Shown here piece by piece: positions 25,672-34,523 of a DNA stretch of 64,000 bases. Made by a program: the position numbers and the translations under genes. A model generated the notes under the pieces. The model was given only the letters and a program-made list of their open reading frames with translations. It was not told the origin of the DNA and made no database searches. The first letter of the stretch is position 1, and every line of letters starts with the position of its first letter. The DNA comes from an uncultured Bacteroidales bacterium (lineage in GTDB: Bacteria > Bacteroidota > Bacteroidia > Bacteroidales > P3). The stretch covers positions 8,715 through 72,714 of the forward strand of contig CALGCG010000111.1 in assembly GCA_937884485.1 (NCBI GenBank), read 5' to 3'.

Positions 25672-26547
25672 TCACAGACCTTTAAACCACGTCTCCATCT
25701 CCTTTGAGTCTGCAATTGCGCTCATAACAGCAGGAGTCACCACATCAGGATCTCCAGCAATTGGAGTAGCCATTCCTTGCATTTCGCTTTTTATAACCTC
25801 CCAATCCTGGCCAGCTCGTTTCGACAATCTTATCATCTCTTTCTTCAGAATTTGTCTCGCTTTAGCTTCAAAGCGCTTCATTAGCTCCAATTTATTCACA
25901 GTCGAAATGACATAGTCATCTGGTTTGCGACCAGCTTTCAACGCAGAACTTAGATATGTCTGAATCTGTGGTAGACCGTCGCTCGGATTCAGAGTTATCT
26001 TACATTCCAGCAATTCTCGACTCGTAAGAATATCATAGAAAGCATTAAAAAAGATACGATTCCCATGATCATCCAGAAACTGTTCCGACTTTTTGTGATT
26101 ACAATTATGGCACAGCGGTATCAGGTTCGACAAGTGAGCAGCATACTCCGGATAAGAGTCTAATCCTCGCGGCACGTAGTGGTCCATTTCCTCACATTCA
26201 TGCAGTCCACATATCGGGCAATAAAGTGTTTCTCCTCCATTCTGTGCTGTCAGGTATTCCCAATGGGCATTAACAAAAGGGCGGTCATCCCCGTACAAGC
26301 CATAAGCCAGTTGTCTATTATCTCTTGCTGCTTTCTTCGCCGCCTCATCCATTTCAGGCATTATCTCCCACAAACGCGATAAGGTATGCAAAAGATCCTT
26401 CCCTGCAAGCTTGTCATACTCATTATAAGCAGTCGCCAGCAGAGTTCGATTAGTCGCAAAGAACTCCTTCTTGGGGCTACGCAGGTTTTTCCCTACTGCC
26501 ACAAGATCATCTTCCACCTTGGTTATGGGCCTACTGAAATTATGCAT
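25672..26547 (-). CDS. Zinc-ribbon HNH endonuclease (Septu PtuB-like)
   Basis: A 291-residue HNH nuclease. Four cysteines that should bind zinc (Cys110, Cys113 in CPICGLHE; Cys146, Cys149 in PLCHNCNHKK) frame the HNH core: Asp122-His123 (EMDHYVPRG), Asn141 (HLSNLIPL), Asn150-His151. In Septu, PtuB is an HNH nuclease kept in complex with the ABC ATPase PtuA. Here the gene overlaps the 3' end of a PtuA-like ATPase gene by eight bases, the expected arrangement. About 105 helical residues precede the HNH domain. Confidence 0.82.
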   Translation of the reverse strand: MHNFSRPITKVEDDLVAVGKNLRSPKKEFFATNRTLLATAYNEYDKLAGKDLLHTLSRLWEIMPEMDEAAKKAARDNRQLAYGLYGDDRPFVNAHWEYLTAQNGGETLYCPICGLHECEEMDHYVPRGLDSYPEYAAHLSNLIPLCHNCNHKKSEQFLDDHGNRIFFNAFYDILTSRELLECKITLNPSDGLPQIQTYLSSALKAGRKPDDYVISTVNKLELMKRFEAKARQILKKEMIRLSKRAGQDWEVIKSEMQGMATPIAGDPDVVTPAVMSAIADSKEMETWFKGL

Positions 26548-28039
26548 CTTTCTCCTTCTCCAAGTAATCCCTTATTGACAACCTTGCATTGAGTCCTAAC
26601 TTAGGCGCGTATTGCATAATATATTCCAGCGCACCCTTGTATGACCTTTCTCGTCCAAGAAGTTTCACGTATCGATAAAACGAGGACATCCGTTCATCGA
26701 ACTGAAAGATGTTCATATAGAGTTCAGAGGCATCTGCGCCAAAAGTCTCAAACGCAACCTTCGACACGTTGGGAATGCCACCGTCCACTTGCCGCATCAA
26801 GTACACGTTTTGCCCCACCATCTCCCTTACGATTAACGGACTGTGGGTAGCAATGACTGCATAACTCCTGAAACGGGTCAAAATCCCTCCAAGCATTGTC
26901 ATAAACGACACAATTATTTGCGGGTGCATGTGTACCTCTGGCTCATCTATCACCAACAGCGAAGTAAGGTGTATATGCGCATGAATAAAGGTCAGCAGGT
27001 TAAATATATGTAGTTGTCCAGAGCTCAAGATCCCGATTTGCTCATGAAGCAAGTCTTTGTCTAAATCGAAACTATCAGTATCCTCATTGTATTTCAAGAA
27101 TGCGCCTACTTCTCCACCAAGCAGCTCATCAATAGCCTCTTTATAGAGTTGTATCATTGCCTTCCTGTGAATCAACGGTCGGTGATAGATAACATCTATA
27201 CACTCAAGCAACTCTTCTTCTGTATATTCAGAGTTCTGCTCTATCGTAAAGTGTTGATACGGGATCCGGGGGGTCTCCACCTCTATCGTATCGTAGCCAT
27301 CAAATGGCGTCGAACTGATGGCCAGACAACTTCTGAATAATGGCAATGGTTGTTCAACCCTCACATTGGAAATCAGGGTTCCAACCAACATCTTAAGCAT
27401 TTGTGTCTTTCCTACGCCATTATTACCAATTAACCCTACGGCTCTCATAAACGGTGGAGCGTTGTAAAAAAGGCGAACATCCCAATCTGTATAGGCTCCA
27501 CCAAGATAATCGGGGGCAAAGTGCTGAACAAAGGAATATGCTGCCGCCTTATCCCTGCCGCTTAGCATAAACGTAGATTCTACCACCGCCTGCTCTGAAG
27601 AATCCTCCCTTAACAAAGAGGTTTTGAAGCCATCGTCCTCTATGAAGTCCTCATAAATATTCTGGTTATAAGCACAGTCTCTTAAGCTTGTAAGCAAGTC
27701 GTCAATGACCCGGGTTCCACGAAAAAGGTCATATATCCTCGAATAATATGAAGATTCAATTCCTAAAGAGCAGAAGTCTTCATCCAACTTGCCATCCCAC
27801 GACTGCGGCAACACCTCGAACGTATTCAGCGCATCACGTTTGAGCAGTTTCAACTCACCCACAAAATGCCTCTGCCCGCTCTCGTCAAAATAGAACAGCG
27901 CAAACCATGTCCGGTAAGTATAGTCGTTCCAATCGTCATTGAACACCAGGACAAATGACGGCAGTTGTCCCGGGCTCTCCACAGAAGCCCCATAGTCCGC
28001 CCGCTGCCCGAGTTTTCTCTGTACTTCGAAGTGTAACAT
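26540..28039 (-). CDS. ABC-type AAA ATPase (Septu PtuA-like)
   Basis: A 499-residue ATPase. About 200 residues of beta-rich N-terminal domain (YTYRTWFALFYFDESGQRHF) come before Walker A GLIGNNGVGKTQML (202-215). The ABC signature ILSSGQLHIF, Walker B LLVIDEPEVHMHP and switch histidine VIATHSPLIV are intact. Together with the overlapping HNH gene this gives a PtuA-PtuB pair. The long domain before Walker A may be a sensor; standard AAA_21 proteins have Walker A near the N-terminus, so this form is distinct. It starts six bases after the PIN gene stop. Confidence 0.8.
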   Translation of the reverse strand: MLHFEVQRKLGQRADYGASVESPGQLPSFVLVFNDDWNDYTYRTWFALFYFDESGQRHFVGELKLLKRDALNTFEVLPQSWDGKLDEDFCSLGIESSYYSRIYDLFRGTRVIDDLLTSLRDCAYNQNIYEDFIEDDGFKTSLLREDSSEQAVVESTFMLSGRDKAAAYSFVQHFAPDYLGGAYTDWDVRLFYNAPPFMRAVGLIGNNGVGKTQMLKMLVGTLISNVRVEQPLPLFRSCLAISSTPFDGYDTIEVETPRIPYQHFTIEQNSEYTEEELLECIDVIYHRPLIHRKAMIQLYKEAIDELLGGEVGAFLKYNEDTDSFDLDKDLLHEQIGILSSGQLHIFNLLTFIHAHIHLTSLLVIDEPEVHMHPQIIVSFMTMLGGILTRFRSYAVIATHSPLIVREMVGQNVYLMRQVDGGIPNVSKVAFETFGADASELYMNIFQFDERMSSFYRYVKLLGRERSYKGALEYIMQYAPKLGLNARLSIRDYLEKEKDA

Positions 28040-28045
28040 GACCGT

Positions 28046-28528
28046 TTACGAATCCAAGAAAGTTATTCCCTTAACAGACATATTCTTCAAGATATGGTCT
28101 GTGGTCAGAAAAGTCAGAGCATCCCCACGTTGCAAAGCTGTTGCGACATGAACTGTATCATCAGAAGATACATTTTCTCCGTTTACCACATTGGGGACCT
28201 CACAATAGAAGTTTGCCGTCTGCTCATTCACTGGTTCAATTATCAACCAACTGGGTGGCTGGCTCATAATAGACATCATACGTTCTATCTTCATCTTGCC
28301 CGAAAAAATAGAGCCTAGTTTATTAATCAGTTCCACAAAGGCAAAACTTGAAGCCACTATATAACCAGCATCCCCATTAACACCCTCCACGATCTTGTTT
28401 ACCAACCTTACCATATCACGTTTCAAGAATGGACTTTCTACCATAGGCTCATGTGGCTTTAGCGGGTCGTATTGTGCGAGAATGTCAGCAAGCACACAGG
28501 TATCAACAAATACATATTCTACTCCCAT
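28046..28528 (-). CDS. PIN-domain ribonuclease
   Basis: A 160-residue PIN protein. The acidic quartet is visible: Asp9 (VFVDTCVLADIL), Glu66 (FAFVELINKL), Asp123-124 (SSDDTVHVATAL) and Asp144 (FLTTDHIL). PIN domains cut RNA and are common toxins. The partner encoded upstream (28519-28908) overlaps it by ten bases, a spacing often seen in toxin-antitoxin pairs. In this operon it may instead be one of several effectors. No canonical PIN antitoxin fold is recognised next to it. Confidence 0.82.
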   Translation of the reverse strand: MGVEYVFVDTCVLADILAQYDPLKPHEPMVESPFLKRDMVRLVNKIVEGVNGDAGYIVASSFAFVELINKLGSIFSGKMKIERMMSIMSQPPSWLIIEPVNEQTANFYCEVPNVVNGENVSSDDTVHVATALQRGDALTFLTTDHILKNMSVKGITFLDS

Positions 28529-28908
28529 GATATATCTTGTAACGAATCAAGTAGTTCTTTCCTATCCCACCACGCATCGTACTCATATACGCATGCTTCT
28601 GTGGAAAATTCAAAAGGATTCCCTTCTCTGTTCACATACTTTTCTGAGAAATCAGGGTCTGACAAAGCAGAACAAATACCTTTTGCCGTCATCGCTATAA
28701 GAATGATGCCATTCTGGTCAAAACGAGGCAAAACTTGCTTTAACTCAGCAGGCGACGAACCACGACTCTTCTTATTCTTCTCAAGATGATCAAGGAGCAG
28801 TGGTAATGGTAAATAGCCTAAATCCAAACATTTCTGATATCGGGGTGCAACACCCTTCCCTTCTTGTAGCGTTTGGATGTCCTTTCGACTAAAAATCACA
28901 TCTGCCAT
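28519..28908 (-). CDS. Small protein of unknown function, possible partner of PIN nuclease
   Basis: A 129-residue hydrophilic protein that I cannot place in a family. It has a short motif IFSRKDIQTLQEGKG at the start and many aromatic residues at the end (YEYDAWWDRKELLDSL). Its ATG shares a base with the stop of the ATPase gene at 28908, and its 3' end overlaps the PIN gene by ten bases. The position between ATPase and PIN nuclease suggests an adaptor or antitoxin. That is inferred from gene order only. Confidence 0.6.
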   Translation of the reverse strand: MADVIFSRKDIQTLQEGKGVAPRYQKCLDLGYLPLPLLLDHLEKNKKSRGSSPAELKQVLPRFDQNGIILIAMTAKGICSALSDPDFSEKYVNREGNPFEFSTEACVYEYDAWWDRKELLDSLQDISWE

Positions 28909-30257
28909 TACAATTCCACCTTAGTTTTAGGTAAAGGAGACTCGTCTGATGATGCTGTCACCGATTGATAGTTTTTGTTATCCTCTTGCCATGCACTATC
29001 CACTTGTTCTTTGTCTATGCGTTCCCACTTATTGACCACTGCCTTCTCAATAATAATATACAATAGTTTTAAGAACCTGCCTGGAATTCGGTCAGACTTC
29101 TCCATGGCATAGCTAATGGCATCTTGAGTGAACGGATTAATAGTATTGTCATTCTTGTCAATACGCGACTCATGCAGATAAATCTCAGCCAATTCATTTA
29201 TCATCATCGCATCACTCGACATCGGTCGGAAGAAAATAGTATTTTCCGACGATGTATTTCCACCCAGGCTACAGAATCTGTCCAAGCCGGCAGCCGCCCA
29301 GTGGGGCATTAGCAGTTCCTGACTATTAGGGTGTATTGTCAAAACAATTTTAAAGAAACCGTCCAAAGTATTCATGCAACTGCCATCGATGAAATAGTAA
29401 CGTAAGTTCTCACAGAAGGCTCTGCGTTCATTGAAATTCTGATACTGTATCATCTTTTCTGCTTCATCCAAGAGGATAATGCAGTTAGTAAACATCGCTG
29501 CCTTTAGCAGTTTCTCCACATTATTGAACAGGAAAGACAAACCTTGCTTCTTCCAGAAAAAATCATTTTTGTTATCATCCAAAGCATTCTTAAATGTCTG
29601 ATAGTTCCCTCCAAATAGAGTGGTCGCCTCATCTGTTATTTCTGCTTTTTTTAGCTCATTCAGCACAAATGAGTTAAGAGCTGCGACATCTACGCCGCGA
29701 TCTTTCAGCCAATCATCATTAGCTATAGTGTCCTCATAGTTCGAATCGTTAATACTGTCATCAATGACATCGTCCAGCCGGCCACTCATTGCTCTTAGTC
29801 TGCAAAAGACGGTCAAGAACAAGCCTTCTTTATGCATCGAACTGAAGATAGAATGTGCAACGTCATTCAATGTTCTGGTATTCTTGTCCGCAGACGGAGA
29901 GACATACACCGCATAGATAACACTATCGCCATTTGACATCTGTTCACCCAGATCCGAATTTATCAAATTTTTCATGTGGTTCAAGAAGGCCGTCTTCCCA
30001 ATTCCTCGCCCCTTGTAGGCCGCATAGTCCATCATGAGCCCTATCTTATTGGGAGCCTTTACAATATGTTCCTTGAAATCCGCCATCTCTTCCTGACGTA
30101 TCTTTTCCAAGAATATACTTCCATTGACTCGCGAGTCGTCACTATATGGCTTTACTGCGGGTTCTATGGGGAAAGGATTCTGCGTAAAACCAAGGAATTG
30201 ATATTTATTCTCTATTTCTTCAACACTCTTGGGTCTTCTTAATAGCTTATTATTCAT
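28908..30257 (-). CDS. AAA ATPase with TniB/ExeA-like start
   Basis: A 449-residue P-loop ATPase, different in kind from the ABC-type ATPase in the same operon. The N-terminus carries FLGFTQNPFPIEP, resembling the entry motif of ExeA/TniB-type AAA proteins. Walker A is YKGRGIGKTAFL (81-92) and Walker B NCIILLDEAEKM (258-269). The middle and C-terminal parts show a long helical lid (LKLLYIIIEKAV). It overlaps the winged-helix-like gene by four bases. It may be a loader or sensor that uses the upstream protein for target binding. I do not recognise a named defence family for this pair. Confidence 0.72.
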   Translation of the reverse strand: MNNKLLRRPKSVEEIENKYQFLGFTQNPFPIEPAVKPYSDDSRVNGSIFLEKIRQEEMADFKEHIVKAPNKIGLMMDYAAYKGRGIGKTAFLNHMKNLINSDLGEQMSNGDSVIYAVYVSPSADKNTRTLNDVAHSIFSSMHKEGLFLTVFCRLRAMSGRLDDVIDDSINDSNYEDTIANDDWLKDRGVDVAALNSFVLNELKKAEITDEATTLFGGNYQTFKNALDDNKNDFFWKKQGLSFLFNNVEKLLKAAMFTNCIILLDEAEKMIQYQNFNERRAFCENLRYYFIDGSCMNTLDGFFKIVLTIHPNSQELLMPHWAAAGLDRFCSLGGNTSSENTIFFRPMSSDAMMINELAEIYLHESRIDKNDNTINPFTQDAISYAMEKSDRIPGRFLKLLYIIIEKAVVNKWERIDKEQVDSAWQEDNKNYQSVTASSDESPLPKTKVEL

Positions 30258-31543
30258 ACATATAGTGGTTTTATTGCAATTAGTGAATACATAATTCCGT
30301 TCAGATAGACTCCTCTTCTGTTAATCTTAACCTTCATGTCTAATCGAATATCTGTTTCAAGTGATATGGAGTAATTTATCTCATGCTTGACTGACATCTC
30401 GTATGTTGTCTGAAGAAAATCCTCAAACTGATAGGGACTTATTCTAAGTAGCCTACACACTTCGTCTCGAATATCCTGCAAAGAGATGTAAATGATAGTC
30501 TGTTTGTTGTAGTAATTTTGATATACCTCCAACAAGGTCGTGATAAAATCATTTTTTATATCATCCCATTGTGGTGTATGTATATATAAGATGCGGTCTT
30601 TATTGTCACGAAGATACGGCTTGGATGTAAACGATGCTGACGTATTACCTACTTTAAACGAAGATATGGGATACAACAATCTTCCGGGTATTTCCGGATT
30701 ATTGTCCGTATAACACATCAGGCTAAAGTTTTCCAACCTGGGACACCATACCATGAATGAACGGTGTGTCATATCGCTCCTCTTATTGAGAAAGTCTGCC
30801 TCCTGAGTCACAGGATTATATCTTGAAAAGAATTTCTTCACAGCAATTGTTTTCATAGCCAGCGACAATCTATTTCGCTGTGAATAATTCACATCGTCAT
30901 CAGGTATTTCCCGGTTGTTCTTCCTCGGTTTCTGTGAGCCCAATCTCTGATATTCGTTGCGCAAATCTTCTATCCATTGACTCTCATCGTATGGAAAACA
31001 ACCTGCTATTTTCTTCTTACCCCATCTGATAGTTTCAATACTAACTGTTGTCAACTCATCTGTCCATTCATTATCCGCCCATTTTCTCGATTTCAGAGAA
31101 GCATTTTTCAGAGGCATCGGTATCACCACTTGGCCCTGGTTGTCAGGATTCAGCTCCCACAAACGGTTGATAAACCATGCGGGCGTAACAAATACCTCTT
31201 GCATCCTTTCCAACAGCTTATCCAGTGCTCTCTCTTTATTGCAGCTACAAAGTTCAAGATACTCCATTCCGGCCACCGTAATACGAAATTCATTCTTCGA
31301 CTCTTTTTGAATAAATCCAAAATGCGTCAATTCTCGAATAAGATCCATATATACGGTCTCACTGATGCTATCCACAAGCACCAATCCTTTCACTCGCTGA
31401 GGTATTTCTCTCACCAGCAATGCCTTGTCTATAAAGCCCTTGCTCTTAGCTATCGAGAGTGCCTCACGATACAGATTAAACTCCGTAAAATGACCTACTC
31501 CATATAATGAGGGAGGAGTCCAAAGCCGCACGTTATTCATCAT
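30254..31543 (-). CDS. Unknown protein with winged-helix-like N-terminus, first gene of seven-gene operon
   Basis: A 429-residue protein not assigned to a family. The first 100 residues have the helix-rich pattern of a winged helix (DLIRELTHFGFIQKESKNEF followed by RITVAGMEYLEL), like DNA-binding domains that precede a strand hairpin. The rest is mixed, with a central block rich in aromatic and basic residues (NRLSLAMKTIAVKKFFSRY) and a C-terminal helical and beta part. It is the first gene of the operon and overlaps the AAA ATPase by four bases. A role in recognition of nucleic acid is inferred, not shown. Confidence 0.62.
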   Translation of the reverse strand: MMNNVRLWTPPSLYGVGHFTEFNLYREALSIAKSKGFIDKALLVREIPQRVKGLVLVDSISETVYMDLIRELTHFGFIQKESKNEFRITVAGMEYLELCSCNKERALDKLLERMQEVFVTPAWFINRLWELNPDNQGQVVIPMPLKNASLKSRKWADNEWTDELTTVSIETIRWGKKKIAGCFPYDESQWIEDLRNEYQRLGSQKPRKNNREIPDDDVNYSQRNRLSLAMKTIAVKKFFSRYNPVTQEADFLNKRSDMTHRSFMVWCPRLENFSLMCYTDNNPEIPGRLLYPISSFKVGNTSASFTSKPYLRDNKDRILYIHTPQWDDIKNDFITTLLEVYQNYYNKQTIIYISLQDIRDEVCRLLRISPYQFEDFLQTTYEMSVKHEINYSISLETDIRLDMKVKINRRGVYLNGIMYSLIAIKPLYV

Positions 31544-31559
31544 ATCATCTCATTCTATA

Positions 31560-31763
31560 TTACAATTCCACCTGTACAGCCAACCTGTTCTTGTGCTCCT
31601 CTGTAGCGGTATCACGATCCTTCAGCCCTGCCCATTCCTGAGCACGGTCTGACTTGCCTACATATACGTGATTCTTCTTGAAATCTATCATATCTAATTG
31701 TATTTGACCATTCACCTTGCGATTGGCTCGTCCAAGAATCATGAACCTTGAATCATGAACCAT
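31560..31763 (-). CDS. Short unassigned open frame upstream of the seven-gene operon
   Basis: A 67-residue frame ends 16 bases before the winged-helix-like gene. Its first residues (MVHDSRFMI) come from ttcatgattcaaggttcatg repeats, so the real part may begin at MIDFKKNHVYVGKSD. The second half is polar (DRDTATEEHKNRLAVQVEL). It may be the tail of a lost gene rather than an intact one. Confidence 0.3.
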   Translation of the reverse strand: MVHDSRFMILGRANRKVNGQIQLDMIDFKKNHVYVGKSDRAQEWAGLKDRDTATEEHKNRLAVQVEL

Positions 31764-31942
31764 TAACCTTCACCGTAAGTATTCCCTTTCACGCCATTGC
31801 ATCTGGCCGCACGGGGTGTAACTGCAATTGTCATTGTTATCTCTTTGTTTTTTTACTTCGTTTATTATTCTTTTTCATCATTGATAACGAAACCATTCCG
31901 TTTTTATTGCATCACTCTTAAAATTTCTGTTTTTATTCAAAT

Positions 31943-31974
31943 AAAAAAGGCCAGCGCACATAAGCGCCAGCCTT
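31943..31974 (-). terminator. Rho-independent terminator at end of polysaccharide locus
   Basis: On the minus strand aaggctggcgc-ttatgt-gcgctggcctt forms a stem with one internal loop and is followed by a run of six T residues. It lies 111 bases beyond the aminotransferase stop and would end minus-strand transcription of the polysaccharide genes. Confidence 0.75.
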
Positions 31975-32010
31975 ACATTATTGCATGTTGGACCTCCAAC
32001 CACATTCATT

Positions 32011-32068
32011 TACGCATTAACGCATTAACGCATTAACGCATTCCCACATTTACGCATTCACGCATTCT
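32011..32068. repeat. Tandem acgcatta repeat
   Basis: About six units of acgcatta with acgcattc and catttacgca variants between the terminator and the aminotransferase. The stretch 31764-32084 has no gene: it holds this repeat, the terminator and AT-rich sequence. Confidence 0.75.
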
Positions 32069-32084
32069 CATCAGACCTCTTTCC

Positions 32085-33410
32085 TTAAACGATGGCGCTC
32101 TTGATCGTCTCCACAATATACTTCACATCCTCATCAGTCACATACGGTCCTGCTGGCAGGCACATGCCAATTTTGAACAAGTCCTCGCTCACGCCGTTGA
32201 CATACGCCACACTGGTGTCCGAAGTCTGGCATACCGCACCGCACGGCATTTTTTCAACTTTCATTCCTCCATTTTCTTTCGTACGGCAGTACACGGGCTG
32301 CTTGTGCATGGGTTTCCACAGCGGACGCGCCTCAATCTGCGCCTGGTCCATCAGCACGCGCAGCGCCTCCACATTGGCGTTGGGCTCGCAGTCGGTATGC
32401 GCACTCGCGGCGGCGTGGATGACGCCTGCGGCACCGCCCACGGCTCCTGTCACGATGGTCTTGTAGGCGTTCTCCTGTCCCTTGATGCGAACCTCCGGGT
32501 CGATAGTCATGGTGCAGAGCCAGTAGTTGCTGTCGTAGTCGCCACCCGCCGGCTGGCTGTGGACGTGGATGCCGGGAACTTCTTTCAGCAGCTCCTCATA
32601 CATCTTCTGCACGTGCCTGTGGTGCGACAGGTGCTGGTCTATGACCGTCATCTGGCCGCGCCCGATGCCGGCGCAGATATTGCTCATGCGGTAGTTGTAG
32701 CCTATCTTCTCGTGCTGGTAGTAGGGGTAGCTCTCGCGGTACTGAGTGGCGTACATCATAATCTCGCGCCAGTGCTCCTCGTCCTCGGTGACCAGCGCGC
32801 CGCCGCCGCTGGTGGTGATCATCTTGTTGCCGTTGAAGCTCAGCACACCGTATTTGCCGTACGTGCCCAGCATACGCCCCTTGTAGCGGCTGCCGAAGCC
32901 CTCGGCGGCGTCCTCCACCACGGGAATACCGTAGCGGTCGGCTATCTCCATGACGCGGTCGGCCTTGTACGGCATGCCGTAGAGCGCCACCGGGATGATG
33001 GCGGCAGGCTTGCGCCCTGTCTTGGCGATGCGGTCCTTGATGGCCTCTTCCAGCAGGCCGCAGTCGATATTCCAGGTGTCGGGCTCCGAGTCTATCATCA
33101 CCGGCGTGGCACCGAGGTAGGTGATGGGGTGGGTCGACGCGCAGAACGTAAAACTCTGCACCAGCACCTCGTCGCCGGCCTTCACGCCGGCTGCCAGCAG
33201 CCCCAGATGCACCGCAGCGGTGCCAGAGGACAGCGCCACCACGCGCTTCCCCTCGCCCACAAACTGTTCCAGGTCGGCCTCGAAGCCGTTCACATTCGGG
33301 CCCAAGGGCACCACCCAGTTGGTGTCGAATGCCTCCTTGATGTATTTCTGTTCAAGACCTGCCTCGCTCATGTGTGCCAGGCAGAGGTAAATACGTTTCC
33401 TATCTGTCAT
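32085..33410 (-). CDS. DegT/DnrJ/EryC1-type sugar aminotransferase (PglE-like)
   Basis: A 441-residue PLP-dependent aminotransferase that adds an amino group to a nucleotide-linked 4-keto sugar. It opens with the family motif HMSEAGLEQKYIKEAFDTNW (about 12-31). The PLP lysine is in FNGNKMITTSGGG, and GSRYKGRMLGTYGKYG precedes it. A PglE/PseC-type role, making a 4-amino-4,6-dideoxy sugar for the PglD-like acetyltransferase at 39711, is likely. It is slightly longer than usual because of extra residues near HKQPVYCRTKENGG. It is the last gene of the locus. Confidence 0.9.
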   Translation of the reverse strand: MTDRKRIYLCLAHMSEAGLEQKYIKEAFDTNWVVPLGPNVNGFEADLEQFVGEGKRVVALSSGTAAVHLGLLAAGVKAGDEVLVQSFTFCASTHPITYLGATPVMIDSEPDTWNIDCGLLEEAIKDRIAKTGRKPAAIIPVALYGMPYKADRVMEIADRYGIPVVEDAAEGFGSRYKGRMLGTYGKYGVLSFNGNKMITTSGGGALVTEDEEHWREIMMYATQYRESYPYYQHEKIGYNYRMSNICAGIGRGQMTVIDQHLSHHRHVQKMYEELLKEVPGIHVHSQPAGGDYDSNYWLCTMTIDPEVRIKGQENAYKTIVTGAVGGAAGVIHAAASAHTDCEPNANVEALRVLMDQAQIEARPLWKPMHKQPVYCRTKENGGMKVEKMPCGAVCQTSDTSVAYVNGVSEDLFKIGMCLPAGPYVTDEDVKYIVETIKSAIV

Positions 33411-33442
33411 AATTTATATATTTCAATTATATCATACAATTT

Positions 33443-34348
33443 CTACATCTCGACCCTTTCAAGCGCCACTTCTGCCCGATCGCCACAATCATTTCTGAAC
33501 AGCCCCAGATAATGGTTCGCCACATCCTCCCGCATGGGGAGTGCCACTAAACCGTATACGATTTTCCCCTCTTTCGTCAAAACATACGAAGGAATCTGCG
33601 TCTTAAACGGCTCCTTTATGTTGGAGAATACAAAGCGCCATCCCTTGGCTTCTATCACATTCTTCTCAGGCGAGATGTCTTCACATGTGTATATCTCTTC
33701 AAATGGAGTTGCCGGAGTCACGATACTCATAAGGCCGATATTCTGCAACTCCAACATCATGTCAAGCCCGAAATCGAATTTTGACATGATACTGGTGGCG
33801 ATACCTTCTCCGACAAAACATGACATGTATTTCTGTATAGTGTCGAGTTCCGATGCATCTATGTCGCAAAGGATCCGGAGAACACGCTTGTTGACGGCAC
33901 CAGGGCGTACGATTTTCTCCTTCAGCAGTCGACCAAAGACTTCCTGCAGCCGTTCATCTGTCACATATCCTGCCTCATCCACGAAACGGCTCAGCCACTC
34001 TACATCATCGATTCCGTTGCCTGCCACGGTTTCCGCTTTCTTGTCCGCCTGCAGAAAAGCCTGTGCCCTTTCACCTATTTTCAATAGATTCTCGAATGTC
34101 TGCATCGACACTTCCGGGATTCCTTCCGGATGACCCGACAGCACTTTCTGACAGAATTCTATCCTTTTCAGTGGATACTTCGTGAACAGCGCCTCCTGCG
34201 TCCTCGCTTCCTGGTATGCCTCGTATCTATTCAACTGAGGTTCCAACACGCGCTTGACCACACATCCCAGGTAATCCAACATGGACTTCCCTGGTATATA
34301 ACGTCCCAAAGCATCTATTATACTCTGTACACTATCAACTATACTCAT
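33443..34348 (-). CDS. DUF2806/Abi-alpha-like protein inside the sugar locus
   Basis: A 301-residue protein. The middle block DEAGYVTDERLQEVFGRLLK followed by RPGAVNKRVLRILCDIDASE matches the pattern shared by DUF2806 and Abi-alpha-type proteins (helix, then RELW-like or RLL, then a proline-containing turn and a leucine-rich helix). Such proteins occur sporadically and some are tied to phage resistance, but the function is not known. It has no sugar-active motif. It splits the aminotransferase from capG, so it looks like an insertion. No clear own promoter was seen. Confidence 0.6.
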   Translation of the reverse strand: MSIVDSVQSIIDALGRYIPGKSMLDYLGCVVKRVLEPQLNRYEAYQEARTQEALFTKYPLKRIEFCQKVLSGHPEGIPEVSMQTFENLLKIGERAQAFLQADKKAETVAGNGIDDVEWLSRFVDEAGYVTDERLQEVFGRLLKEKIVRPGAVNKRVLRILCDIDASELDTIQKYMSCFVGEGIATSIMSKFDFGLDMMLELQNIGLMSIVTPATPFEEIYTCEDISPEKNVIEAKGWRFVFSNIKEPFKTQIPSYVLTKEGKIVYGLVALPMREDVANHYLGLFRNDCGDRAEVALERVEM

Positions 34349-34523
34349 AGCATCAACAATAGGCTCTATAAATAGCCCTGTAATGGCAACACTAAAGAAT
34401 ATTGAATTTTAAGAGATTGTCTAAGAAGCTGCTTAAATTTGATTGATGTTTTTTATCGTGAGAAATGCAGCGCAGCACGCCACGCCTCTACAGCATCGAC
34501 AAACACCGTAAACCTTAAACCGC

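Noticed and set aside
24885..31763. Retron RNA or reverse transcriptase beside the Septu-like pair
   Set aside because: No reverse transcriptase motif (such as YxDD) and no inverted repeat RNA signal were seen; this is not retron-associated Septu.
34405..34460. Sequence gagattgtctaagaagctg, which resembles an insertion-sequence end
   Set aside because: No matching second end and no transposase remnant; the likeness is from memory only.
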